Of a stretch of DNA of 7,165 nt, positions 1-5,819 are shown one piece after another. Numbering within the stretch: the first letter of the stretch is position 1; every line of letters starts with the position of its first letter. Position numbers and translations under genes: made by a program. The notes beneath the pieces were generated by a model. It was given only the letters and a program-made list of their open reading frames with translations, had not been told where the DNA came from and did not search any database. Where the stretch lies: assembly GCA_043817485.1 (NCBI GenBank), contig JBDRGX010000006.1, positions 1 to 7,165 on the forward strand. Direction: 5' to 3'. Source of the DNA: JBDRGX01 sp043817485 [NCBI: bacterium]. Lineage in GTDB: Bacteria > JBDRGX01.

Positions 1-209
1 CCTGTATCTATTATTGAAACACTATCACTCCATTCATTAGCCACATATACCTTAGTTCCTAATACACATAAGGCACTTGGACCTAATCCATTTACTTTAT
101 TTCCATTAGGAATAAGATTTATAGTATCAACAACTTTTATTTCTCCATAACTTATATTCATTGTTACACATAATAAAAGAACTAAACTAAAAAATATTTT
201 TTTAAACAT
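1..209 (-). CDS. Secreted YVTN-type beta-propeller protein, N-terminal part (runs off the window)
   Basis: The first 69 codons of a longer gene are visible. The ATG at 209-207 follows a good ribosome binding site (AAGGAGC, 214-220) with about 4 nt spacing. Residues 1-22 look like a Sec signal peptide: MFKK, a hydrophobic core (IFFSLVLLLCVTM), then NISYG before EIKVVDT. Cys14 lies inside the core but has no lipobox, so a lipoprotein is less likely. The mature start contains GLGPSALCVLGTKVYVANEW followed by SDSVSIIDT. This matches the blade pattern of YVTN or lactonase-like beta-propellers, where 'vYVaN...d.VsviDt' recurs once per blade. Such proteins are usually exported, and their ligands are often unknown. 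The gene follows the UDP-glucose dehydrogenase gene after 40 bp in the same direction and may be cotranscribed. The propeller family rests on a single blade, so the exact function is open. Confidence 0.75.
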   Translation of the reverse strand, partial: MFKKIFFSLVLLLCVTMNISYGEIKVVDTINLIPNGNKVNGLGPSALCVLGTKVYVANEWSDSVSIIDT

Positions 210-249
210 TTTTGCTCCTTTTTCCCTAATAAATTTAAAATTATAAATT

Positions 250-1542
250 TTATTTTCCAAATCGTTTATAAATAAATTCTAAATTTTTCATTTTTTCATC
301 ATCAAAAATATTTCTACCATCAATTATAATAGGTTTTTTTAACAATTTTTTTATTTTTTCTAAATCTAATTCTTTAAATTCTTGCCATTCAGTACATATT
401 ACTAAACAATCACTATCTTGTGCTACTTCATAAGGAGTATCACAAAAAGTGACATTGGTAAGTATTTTTTTTGCTTTTGGCATACTTACTGGATCATAAA
501 ATTTAATATTACAATTTTCTTTTTGAAGCATTTCAATAATATAAAGAGAAGAAGCTTCTCTAAGATCATCTGTATCGGGTTTAAAAGAAAGTCCAAGTAT
601 TCCTATGGTTTTATTAGAAAGAATCCAAAGTGCATCTTTTATTTTTTTAACTAACTGTTCTTTTCTTTTTTTATTTATTGCTAATGTGTCTTCAAGAAAA
701 TTAAAATTTACACCTGTTTCTTTAGCAATTTTAATAAAAGCAGATAAATCTTTAGGAAAACAAAAACCACCAAATCCTAATCCAGCTTTTAAACTAGAAC
801 ATCCAATTCTTTTATCAGTACCCATTCCAAATGCTACTTTTTCAATATCTGCTCCAATTTTTTCACATAAATCTGAAATTACATTTATATAAGAAATTTT
901 CATTGCTAAAAAACAATTAGAAGCATGTTTAATTAATTCAGCACTATTGATATCAGTAACAATAATTAAAGAATTTAAAGGAGCATATAATTCTTTTAAA
1001 ATTTTTTCTGCTTTTTCTGATTCCACTCCTATAACAATTCTATCTGGTTTCATAAAATCTTGAACTGCACTACCCTCTCGTAAAAATTCTGGATTAGAAG
1101 CCAAATCAAAATCTAAATGTTCATTTTGATGAATTTTTATAGTATGTTTTACCCAAAGATTAGTTTTTATTGGAACTGTTGATTTTTCTACAATAAGTTT
1201 ATATCCATTCATTTTTTTAGCAATTATTTTTGAAACATCTTCAATAGCACTAAGATCTGCTTCTCCATTTTCTAAAGGAGGAGTTCCTACTGCTATAAAA
1301 ATTATATCTGATTCTTTTATTGCTGTATCTATATCAGTAGTAAAAAATAATTTATTCGCAAGTTTATTTTTTATTATTAATTCTGATAAACCTGGTTCAT
1401 AAATTGGACATATTCCTTGTTCTAATAAAAAAATTTTTTCTTGATCTTGATCAACACAAATAACTTTATTTCCTAATTCTGCAAAACAAGCTCCAGAAAC
1501 TAACCCTATATAACCTGTTCCAATAATACAAATTTTATGCAT
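250..1542 (-). CDS. ugd: UDP-glucose 6-dehydrogenase (UDP-glucose/GDP-mannose dehydrogenase family)
   Basis: This cytoplasmic enzyme oxidises UDP-glucose twice with NAD+ to give UDP-glucuronate, a precursor of acidic polysaccharides and of lipid-linked sugars. The 430-residue length is normal for the family. Visible motifs are the N-terminal Rossmann loop GTGYIG (8-13), VGTPP (85-89), STVP (121-124), NPEFLREG (150-157), the helix AELIKHASNCFLAMK with Lys205 and Asn209, and the active-site segment GFGGFCFPKD with catalytic Cys261. The C-terminal UDP-binding domain has LSFKPDTDDLREA (318-330). The residue before the catalytic Cys is Phe, where Ser is most familiar. The substrate could be another UDP- or GDP-sugar (for example GDP-mannose or UDP-HexNAc), but the overall pattern fits Ugd best. 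The ATG start has an AAGGAA-type ribosome binding site at about 1551-1557. The gene lies downstream of a lipid-linked glycosyltransferase gene, from which two strong hairpins separate it. Confidence 0.93.
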   Translation of the reverse strand: MHKICIIGTGYIGLVSGACFAELGNKVICVDQDQEKIFLLEQGICPIYEPGLSELIIKNKLANKLFFTTDIDTAIKESDIIFIAVGTPPLENGEADLSAIEDVSKIIAKKMNGYKLIVEKSTVPIKTNLWVKHTIKIHQNEHLDFDLASNPEFLREGSAVQDFMKPDRIVIGVESEKAEKILKELYAPLNSLIIVTDINSAELIKHASNCFLAMKISYINVISDLCEKIGADIEKVAFGMGTDKRIGCSSLKAGLGFGGFCFPKDLSAFIKIAKETGVNFNFLEDTLAINKKRKEQLVKKIKDALWILSNKTIGILGLSFKPDTDDLREASSLYIIEMLQKENCNIKFYDPVSMPKAKKILTNVTFCDTPYEVAQDSDCLVICTEWQEFKELDLEKIKKLLKKPIIIDGRNIFDDEKMKNLEFIYKRFGK

Positions 1543-1567
1543 TTTTTTTATTCCTTTTTATCTGTGA

Positions 1568-1611
1568 GTGCCAAAAATACCCCGTCTCTTGAGACGGGAA
1601 TGAATTGGCAC
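1568..1611. repeat. Nested GC-rich palindrome (REP-like), upstream of ugd
   Basis: The inner stem CCCGTCTC (1581-1588) pairs perfectly with GAGACGGG (1591-1598); in practice it is a 7-bp stem with a CTTG loop. An outer 6-bp stem, GTGCCA (1568-1573) with TGGCAC (1606-1611), closes around it, with 7-nt internal strands on each side. This GC content stands out sharply in an AT-rich genome. On the minus strand the inner hairpin is followed by GTATTTTT, so it could also end or attenuate transcription arriving from the glycosyltransferase gene. It lies 26 bp before the ugd start. From memory, nested hairpins of this type occur as dispersed REP elements mobilised by Y1 (IS200/RAYT-type) transposases, but no transposase is in this window. 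Confidence 0.7.
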
Positions 1612-1634
1612 AATAAAAATATATTTTCCTTGCA

Positions 1635-1663
1635 GAGAAAATACTCCGCCATTTATGGCGGAG
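1635..1663 (-). terminator. Strong hairpin after the glycosyltransferase gene: terminator or REP-like repeat
   Basis: A perfect 8-bp stem, CTCCGCCA (1644-1651) with TGGCGGAG (1656-1663), encloses a 4-nt loop. It begins 8 nt past the stop codon of the glycosyltransferase gene. On the minus strand it is followed by TATTTTCTC, a short and interrupted U-tract, so it could be a modest intrinsic terminator. The sequence after the hairpin (GTATTTT) is the same as after the neighbouring nested palindrome, and both hairpins are preceded by similar AAT..AT/CATTC stretches. That suggests the two may be members of one repeat class rather than a dedicated terminator. Confidence 0.5.
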
Positions 1664-1671
1664 GAGATTCA

Positions 1672-2616
1672 TTAAATTATTTTTCTTATAGTATAAGTAG
1701 ATTTATTTTGTAATTCATAATATATTCTTGTTAACATTTCTGCTAATAAACCTAAAATAATAAATTGCACTCCAATTAAACCAAAAAATACAGTTAATAA
1801 AAGAAAAGGATTACGAGTAAAAGGAACATTTTGAATTAATTTATTATAACAAAGAATAAATCCTAATATAAAAGAAAAAAGTAAAGAAAAAAAACCTATT
1901 CCTCCAAATATTTGCATAGGATTTATAGAATAAGTTAACAAAAATTTTACTTTAATTAAATCTATACAGACCTTTAAAATACGAGAATTTCCATATTTAG
2001 ATTTACCAAATTCTCTAATATTATCTTTAACTTCAATTTCAGCTATTTTAATACCAATATTATTTATCAATGCTGGAATAAAACGATGCATTTCTCCATA
2101 AAGATGAAATTCTTCAATAATTTCTTTTTTATATGCTTTAAATGTACAACCAAAATCATGTAATTTAACTTTAGAAATCCAGTAAATAAATTTATTAGCT
2201 ACAAATGAAGGAATTTTTCGACACAATAAATTTCCTTTTCGTTTTTTCCTCCAACCACTAACTAAATCATATCCACAATCAATTTTTTCTAAAAATTTAG
2301 GAATATCTTCAGGATCATTTTGTCCATCACCATCCATAGCAATAATTATTTTTCCCAAACTATTTTTAAAACCACAATCTAAAGCAGCTGATTGTCCAAA
2401 ATTTTTTCTAAATTGAATTATTTTAATTTCATTATATTGACTTTTTATTTTTTTTAAAACTTCAAAAGTCTGATCAACACTTCCATCATCAATAACAATT
2501 ACTTCAAAACTTTTTTCTAAAGAAACAAGAACTTTTATTAATTTATGAATAAAAGTATCAATATTTTTTTCTTCATTAAAAACTGGAATTATTACAGAAA
2601 TTTCTTTTTTTTCCAT
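1672..2616 (-). CDS. Polyprenyl-phosphate glycosyltransferase, GT2 family (GtrB/ArnC/DPM1-like)
   Basis: This enzyme likely transfers a sugar from a nucleotide sugar to undecaprenyl phosphate at the inner face of the cytoplasmic membrane, feeding cell-envelope glycan modification. Numbered from the chosen ATG at 2616, the protein is 314 aa. The GT-A domain starts with ISVIIPVFNEE and has VIVIDDGS (Asp43-Asp44), FRKNFGQSAALDCGF, the DxD-type metal site DGDGQNDP (95-102), HDFGCTFKAY (153-162) and REFGKSKYG (201-209). Two membrane helices follow, near 236-258 and 270-294, then a short basic tail ending TIRKII. This two-helix layout is that of GtrB- and ArnC-type enzymes. A longer reading from a TTG at 2664 adds 16 residues (MQKLNNFISFNLFEKK) that are not part of the family and would overlap gmk by 17 nt. 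The start at 2616 has GAGAA just upstream. The sugar donor cannot be read from the sequence; the nearby ugd allows, but does not prove, a uronic-acid-derived donor. Confidence 0.9.
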   Translation of the reverse strand: MEKKEISVIIPVFNEEKNIDTFIHKLIKVLVSLEKSFEVIVIDDGSVDQTFEVLKKIKSQYNEIKIIQFRKNFGQSAALDCGFKNSLGKIIIAMDGDGQNDPEDIPKFLEKIDCGYDLVSGWRKKRKGNLLCRKIPSFVANKFIYWISKVKLHDFGCTFKAYKKEIIEEFHLYGEMHRFIPALINNIGIKIAEIEVKDNIREFGKSKYGNSRILKVCIDLIKVKFLLTYSINPMQIFGGIGFFSLLFSFILGFILCYNKLIQNVPFTRNPFLLLTVFFGLIGVQFIILGLLAEMLTRIYYELQNKSTYTIRKII

Positions 2617-2620
2617 TTTT

Positions 2621-2625
2621 TTCTC
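2621..2625 (-). promoter_or_regulatory. Ribosome binding site that supports the glycosyltransferase start at 2616
   Basis: On the minus strand GAGAA ends 4 nt before the ATG at 2616, within GAGAAAAAAATGG. The alternative TTG start at 2664 has no comparable purine-rich site before it, so this site favours the shorter 314-residue protein. Confidence 0.5.
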
Positions 2626-2647
2626 AAATAAATTAAAACTTATAAAA

Positions 2648-3250
2648 TTATTTAATTTTTGCAAAAGGTCTAATTCTACATCTTTCTGCTAAAATAATAT
2701 TTTTAAAAGTTTCTATAGATTTAGATAAAGAATCATTAATAATTACATAATCATATTTTTCAAGTTGTTTTATTTCAGAAGATGCTTTTTTAAGTCGTTT
2801 TTCTAAAGATTTTTTATCTTCTGTATTACGATTTTCAAGTCGACATTTTAAAACTTTTATTGAAGGTGGTAAAACAGATATTAAAATACTATCTTTATAA
2901 TTTTTTTTAATTTGAAATCCACCTTTTACATCTATATCCAAAAAAACATCTTGTCCTTTATTTATATAATTTTCTAAATTTTCTTTTAAAGTTCCATAAT
3001 AATTTCCAAAAACTTTTGCCCATTCTGCAAAATTATTATTTTTTATATATTTTTTAAAAATTTCTTCAGAAATAAAAAAATAATCAGCTCCGTTTTTTTC
3101 ATCTTTTCGAATAGGTCTTGTAGTATAAGAAATGGAAAATTTTATGTTCGGAATTTCTTTTCTAACTTTATGACACAAAGTTGTTTTTCCAGTTCCAGAT
3201 GGAGCAGAGATAACAAATATTAAACCTTTTTGAAAAATATTAGTTTTCAT
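2648..3250 (-). CDS. gmk: Guanylate kinase
   Basis: Guanylate kinase phosphorylates GMP (and dGMP) to GDP with ATP, an essential step in nucleotide supply in the cytoplasm. The 200-residue length is normal. Visible motifs are the P-loop SAPSGTGKTTL (15-25), the GMP-binding stretch SYTTRPIRKDEKNGADYFF (41-59), FAEWAKVFGNYYGT (74-87), the acidic strand VFLDIDVKGG (102-111), LPPS (127-130), the lid region RLENRNTEDKKSLEKRL (137-153) and the usual C-terminal ILAERCR (186-192). The ATG overlaps the yicC stop codon as ATGA. The nearest strong Shine-Dalgarno site (GGAG, 3268-3271) is 17 nt upstream, too far for best use, so translation is probably coupled to yicC. The yicC-gmk pairing is a common bacterial arrangement. 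The more usual follower rpoZ is not here; a glycosyltransferase gene starts 31 nt after the stop instead. Confidence 0.97.
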   Translation of the reverse strand: MKTNIFQKGLIFVISAPSGTGKTTLCHKVRKEIPNIKFSISYTTRPIRKDEKNGADYFFISEEIFKKYIKNNNFAEWAKVFGNYYGTLKENLENYINKGQDVFLDIDVKGGFQIKKNYKDSILISVLPPSIKVLKCRLENRNTEDKKSLEKRLKKASSEIKQLEKYDYVIINDSLSKSIETFKNIILAERCRIRPFAKIK

Positions 3251-4104
3251 TCTATATTTTGAATTTGCTCCTTAATTGTTTCTAAAGAATTTTTTATTTT
3301 TATACTTTCATCTTTTATTTTTAAATCTGATATTTTAGAACTAATTGTATTTATTTCTCTTAAAAGTTCTATTGTTAAAAAACCAAGATTTTTCCCTACT
3401 GGTTCATCTTTTTCAAAAGAAGATTGAAATTGTTTTAAAAGACTTTTTATTCTTGTAATTTCTTCCATAATATCAATTTTATCTGTTAAAATAGCTATTT
3501 CTAATTTTATTCTTTCTTGAGTTATTTCTTCTTTTGAAATTTCTTTTAAACAATCATATAATTTTTTTTTATAATTTGTTATTACAGAAGGTGCTTCATT
3601 TTCAATTAGTTTCATAGAAATTTCTATTTTATTAATTTCAGAACACAAAGCTTTTTCAATAGCTTTTCCTTCTTCTAATCGAGTTTTGACTAAATTTTGC
3701 AAAGCAGAAACTAATGGCTTTTTTAAATTTTTTAAAAATATTTTTTCATTTTCTTTTTTTCTTTCTATCTTAATTAAATTTGGAAAAGTTAAAAGACTTG
3801 TTAAATTAAGATCGAATTTTAATTTTAATTTTTTGGATATTTTTTCTAAATGTTGAATAAAATTTGTATCAACTTTTATTTCATAAGGAGTTTTTCTTAA
3901 ATCTTCATAAAAAATATTTATATTTACTTTTCCCTTTTTCACATAATTATTAATTACTTTTTTTATTTCTAATTCATAAAAAGAAAATTCTTTTGAAACA
4001 GAAACTTCACAATAACGATGATTAACAGACATTAATTCAATTGTAAAAGAAACTTGAGAATTTTTATATTTTCCTATACCAAAACCAGACATACTTTTTA
4101 ACAA
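3247..4104 (-). CDS. yicC: YicC family endoribonuclease-like protein, TTG start
   Basis: YicC proteins are cytoplasmic endoribonucleases linked to small-RNA turnover in E. coli. This 285-residue copy has the family N-terminus MLKSMSGFG, the segment IELMSVNHRYCEVS (22-35), the KIDIMEEITRIKS region (209-221), the C-terminal DUF1732-type block VGKNLGFLTIELLREINTIS (236-255) and the ending KEQIQNIE, identical to the E. coli ending as I recall it. The TTG start at 4104 gives the full family N-terminus and is preceded at a good distance by AGGAAG. The internal ATG at 4092 would remove four of those residues. Several usually conserved positions differ: Leu222 where a His is common (R-L-x-x-H), Asn239 for Arg, Gly241 for Asp and Ile245 for Gln in the GR(R/K)LDFxxQE block. 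Activity may therefore be altered. The gene overlaps gmk by 4 nt. Confidence 0.93.
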   Translation of the reverse strand: MLKSMSGFGIGKYKNSQVSFTIELMSVNHRYCEVSVSKEFSFYELEIKKVINNYVKKGKVNINIFYEDLRKTPYEIKVDTNFIQHLEKISKKLKLKFDLNLTSLLTFPNLIKIERKKENEKIFLKNLKKPLVSALQNLVKTRLEEGKAIEKALCSEINKIEISMKLIENEAPSVITNYKKKLYDCLKEISKEEITQERIKLEIAILTDKIDIMEEITRIKSLLKQFQSSFEKDEPVGKNLGFLTIELLREINTISSKISDLKIKDESIKIKNSLETIKEQIQNIE

Positions 4105-4110
4105 AATATA

Positions 4111-4116
4111 CTTCCT
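4111..4116 (-). promoter_or_regulatory. Ribosome binding site that decides the TTG start of yicC
   Basis: On the minus strand AGGAAG is followed by TATATT and then the TTG at 4104-4102, a 6-nt spacing. For the next in-frame ATG (4092-4090) the spacing would be 18 nt. Together with the conserved LKSMSGFG N-terminus, this makes the TTG the likely start. Confidence 0.7.
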
Positions 4117-4184
4117 TTTTTGAGTTTTTTAAAGTTTTGCAAAATATTAATTATAGTTTTATTGCTTTAACTTTATTAAGTAAA

Positions 4185-4214
4185 AATAGCTTTTCACAAT
4201 TTTATAATGCTATT
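4185..4214 (-). terminator. Weak hairpin with T-rich tail after thiC
   Basis: AATAGC (4185-4190) can pair with GCTATT (4209-4214) across an 18-nt loop. On the minus strand the stem is followed by TTTACTT. The stem is short and the loop long, so this is only a marginal intrinsic terminator for thiC. Confidence 0.22.
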
Positions 4215-4243
4215 GCATAAATGTAATGCTCCATATTTGTCAA
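4214..4243 (-). promoter_or_regulatory. Possible promoter for the yicC-gmk-glycosyltransferase operon
   Basis: On the minus strand a consensus -35 box TTGACA (4243-4238) is followed after 18 nt by TATGCA (4219-4214), a 3-of-6 match to TATAAT. It lies about 110 bp before the yicC start, in the 165-bp gap after thiC, where a new transcript would be expected. The -35 match is exact but the -10 is poor. The rest of the gap (4105-4269) shows only AT-rich sequence and small repeats such as two AGCATTA copies. I recognise no riboswitch there. Confidence 0.35.
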
Positions 4244-4269
4244 GAAAAATTCAAAATTAGTATAATTCT

Positions 4270-5556
4270 TTATTTATCACAAATAAAATAAGAATTTGCT
4301 ATTTTTGTAGCACAAAATTTACCACACATTGTACAAGTAGAATCATCTGAATTGGGTCTATTTAATCGAAATTCTTTTGCTTCCTTTTTATCTATTGCTA
4401 ATTCATATTGTTTTTCCCAATCTCTATCTCTTCGTGCTTTTGACATTTGCATATCTTGTTCTATATTTCCATTTTTCACAATATCTCCAATATGAGCTGC
4501 AATTCTTGCTGCAATAACACCTGTTTTTACATCTTCGGGATATGGTAATCCTAAATGTTCTGATGGTGTTACATAACAAATAAAGTCAGCCCCATAAGCA
4601 CTTGAAAGTGAAGCACCAATACTTGAAGAAATATGATCATAGGGAATAGATATATCAGTAGGTAAAGGTCCTAACATATAAAAAGGAGCATCTTTACTTA
4701 AACATTTTTCTAAAATTACATTAGCTTCAATTTCATTAAGAGGAATATGTCCTGGTCCTTCAACCATTGTTTGTACTCCCATTTCTTTAGCATAACAAGC
4801 CAGTTCACAATTAATCACTAATTCTTGAATTTGAGCCCTATCAGTAGAATCCATTATAGACCCAGCTCGTAATCCATTTCCAAGACTTAAAATTACATCA
4901 TATTTTTTTAAAATTTCAACTACTTTTTCAAACTTTTCATATAAAGGATTTTCTTTTTGATTATGAACCATCCAAGCAACCATTGAAGCACCACCTTTAC
5001 TTACCAAACCTCCATAACGATAACCTTGATTTCTTAATCTTTCTAAAACAACTTGGTTAATACCACAATGAATAGCCATAAAACTTAGTCCATCAGCACA
5101 TTGTTTTTCAATAATATCAAAAAGTTCTTTTTCCTCTAATTTTACTACAGAACCATATTTTTCAATTGCTTCTGAAAAAGCTTGATATAAAGGAACATTA
5201 CCAACAGGTAAATTAGATATAGATATAATTTCTTTTCTTATTTTATCTAAATCACCGCCAACACTTAATTCCATTAAAGTATCAGCTTTATAATTTTCTG
5301 CTATTTTTGCTTTTTCTATTTCCATTTCCAAATTAATTAAATCAGTAGAAGTTCCAATACTTGCATTTATTTTCGTTCTTAATCCTTTACCAATTCCAAC
5401 GGGTTTAATTTTTTTGTTTTGTCGATAAAGAATTACTATTTTTCCTTGTGCAACTTTTTCTTTAAGTTCTTCTACACAAACATTTTCTTCTAATGCAATT
5501 TGTTTCATTTCATCTGTAATTATTCCTTGTTTTGCTTGCTCTAATTGCGTTAACAT
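4270..5556 (-). CDS. thiC: Phosphomethylpyrimidine synthase (short-type ThiC)
   Basis: ThiC is a radical-SAM-like [4Fe-4S] enzyme that rearranges aminoimidazole ribonucleotide into hydroxymethylpyrimidine phosphate, the pyrimidine half of thiamine. The 428 residues match the short clostridial/archaeal-type form without the long N-terminal extension. Visible motifs are VGIGKGLRTKINASIGTS (53-70), MELSVGGDLDKIR (95-107), GLSFMAIHCG (156-165), SKGGASMVAWM (186-196), SLGNGLRAGS (224-233), VEGPGHIP (265-272), LGPLPTDI (295-302), YGADFICYVTPSEHLGLP (321-338) and the C-terminal cluster site CTMCGKFC (Cys408, Cys411, Cys415). The ATG is preceded by GGAGA (5563-5567) and the N-terminus MLTQLEQAKQGIITDEM is typical. 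No other thiamine gene is in the window. Upstream there is a repeat-rich 308-bp stretch in which I could not find the TPP riboswitch that often controls thiC. Confidence 0.97.
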   Translation of the reverse strand: MLTQLEQAKQGIITDEMKQIALEENVCVEELKEKVAQGKIVILYRQNKKIKPVGIGKGLRTKINASIGTSTDLINLEMEIEKAKIAENYKADTLMELSVGGDLDKIRKEIISISNLPVGNVPLYQAFSEAIEKYGSVVKLEEKELFDIIEKQCADGLSFMAIHCGINQVVLERLRNQGYRYGGLVSKGGASMVAWMVHNQKENPLYEKFEKVVEILKKYDVILSLGNGLRAGSIMDSTDRAQIQELVINCELACYAKEMGVQTMVEGPGHIPLNEIEANVILEKCLSKDAPFYMLGPLPTDISIPYDHISSSIGASLSSAYGADFICYVTPSEHLGLPYPEDVKTGVIAARIAAHIGDIVKNGNIEQDMQMSKARRDRDWEKQYELAIDKKEAKEFRLNRPNSDDSTCTMCGKFCATKIANSYFICDK

Positions 5557-5572
5557 TTATTTTCTCCATATA

Positions 5573-5599
5573 TTTTAAATTTTTTATGTTTTTTTGCTA
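5573..5599. repeat. Direct repeat, left copy of the carbonic anhydrase-like gene 3' end
   Basis: The sequence TTTTAAA-T6-ATG-T7-GCTA (plus strand) repeats the one at 5871-5896 with one extra T. It is T-rich but the order of its ATG and GCTA blocks is specific, so chance is an unlikely explanation. It ends 17 nt before the thiC start. Confidence 0.65.
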
Positions 5600-5608
5600 T
5601 ATATAACG
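5598..5608 (+). repeat. Inverted repeat, left arm (TATATATAACG)
   Basis: This is an exact 11-bp match to the reverse complement of 5820-5830. Inwards, both arms continue with [A/G]C. Outwards, both arms continue with a G next to a run of seven Ts, with one extra base (C5597) on this side. The arms are 233 bp apart, outer edge to outer edge. Confidence 0.6.
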
Positions 5609-5624
5609 ACTTAAGTTAATTGGC

Positions 5625-5654
5625 ATAAAAACTTAACTTTATCCATAAATACAT
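5625..5654. repeat. 30-bp direct repeat, copy 1
   Basis: This stretch begins ATAAAAACTTAAC and ends CATAAATACAT. It is identical over 30 bp to 5745-5774, and the distance between copies is exactly 120 bp. Its AACTTAA (5630-5636) can also pair with TTAAGTT at 5611-5617 across a 12-nt loop. Confidence 0.9.
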
Positions 5655-5659
5655 ACCTT

Positions 5660-5691
5660 CTACAACAATGTCACCCCTTCGGGGTTTTAAT
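5660..5691. repeat. Degenerate hairpin unit, copy 1
   Basis: The unit CTACAACAATGTCA is followed by the hairpin ACCCC-TTC-GGGGT (5673-5685) and TTTAAT. It matches the unit at 5712-5742. The first 14 bases agree at 11 positions, and all three differences are transitions. On the minus strand the hairpin reads ACCCCGAAGGGGT followed by GACATTGTTGTAG. That is close to dispersed 'CCCCGAAGGGG-GACAT..TATAG' repeats I remember from Bacteroidota-like genomes. Confidence 0.6.
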
Positions 5692-5695
5692 TGGT

Positions 5696-5710
5696 AATTA
5701 TTTAATAATT
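5696..5710. repeat. AT-only perfect palindrome between the two hairpin units
   Basis: AATTATT (5696-5702) and AATAATT (5704-5710) are perfect inverted repeats around one central T. It lies between the two hairpin units. In AT-rich DNA this alone means little, but it adds to the symmetric layout of the region. Confidence 0.4.
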
Positions 5711-5711
5711 G

Positions 5712-5742
5712 CTATAATAATATCAGCCCTTCAGGCTTTAAT
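5712..5742. repeat. Degenerate hairpin unit, copy 2
   Basis: The unit CTATAATAATATCA is followed by AGCCCTTCAGGCT (5725-5737) and TTAAT, 52 bp after copy 1. The stem pair C5674-G5684 of copy 1 is G5726-C5736 here, a compensatory change that keeps the stem. The innermost pair, C5677-G5681, becomes C-A and is lost, leaving a 4-bp stem. Confidence 0.6.
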
Positions 5743-5744
5743 AT

Positions 5745-5774
5745 ATAAAAACTTAACTTTATCCATAAATACAT
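5745..5774. repeat. 30-bp direct repeat, copy 2
   Basis: This is an exact second copy of 5625-5654. The 90 bp between the copies hold both hairpin units and the AT palindrome. Identity without a single change suggests a recent duplication or selection on the sequence. Confidence 0.9.
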
Positions 5775-5819
5775 CTACTTGCATATTTTTTTTTGAATTG
5801 TTTGTTAACTATTTTTTGC

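Noticed and set aside
231-250. Inverted repeat AAATTTA/TAAATTT between ugd and the propeller gene, as a terminator
   Set aside because: The stem is only A-T pairs and no T-tract follows on the transcribed strand; such matches are expected by chance here, and the next gene starts at once.
408-418. C-X2-C-X3-C cluster motif of ThiC (residues 408-415), one residue shorter than the E. coli motif
   Set aside because: The position range given is in protein residues, corresponding to about bases 4310-4335. From memory this spacing is normal for short-type ThiC proteins, so I do not treat it as a defect.
760-765. Phe before the catalytic Cys of Ugd (GGFCFPKD rather than GGSCFPKD)
   Set aside because: The catalytic Cys, the flanking glycines and Lys are intact, and I recall this variant in other deep-branching bacteria; it is not evidence of inactivation.
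418-892. Two plus-strand open frames of 78 and 95 codons inside the ugd gene
   Set aside because: They lie wholly within a well-supported minus-strand gene, show no family motifs, and read like the reverse of its conserved sequence.
3247-3250. TGA codons as possible recoded tryptophan
   Set aside because: TGA ends yicC and plsC exactly at ATGA overlaps with the next genes, and tryptophans are encoded by TGG, so the standard code applies.
5625-5774. CRISPR-like array from the two 30-bp direct repeats
   Set aside because: Only two copies exist, the spacer would be 90 bp, it contains its own repeat units, and no cas gene is near.
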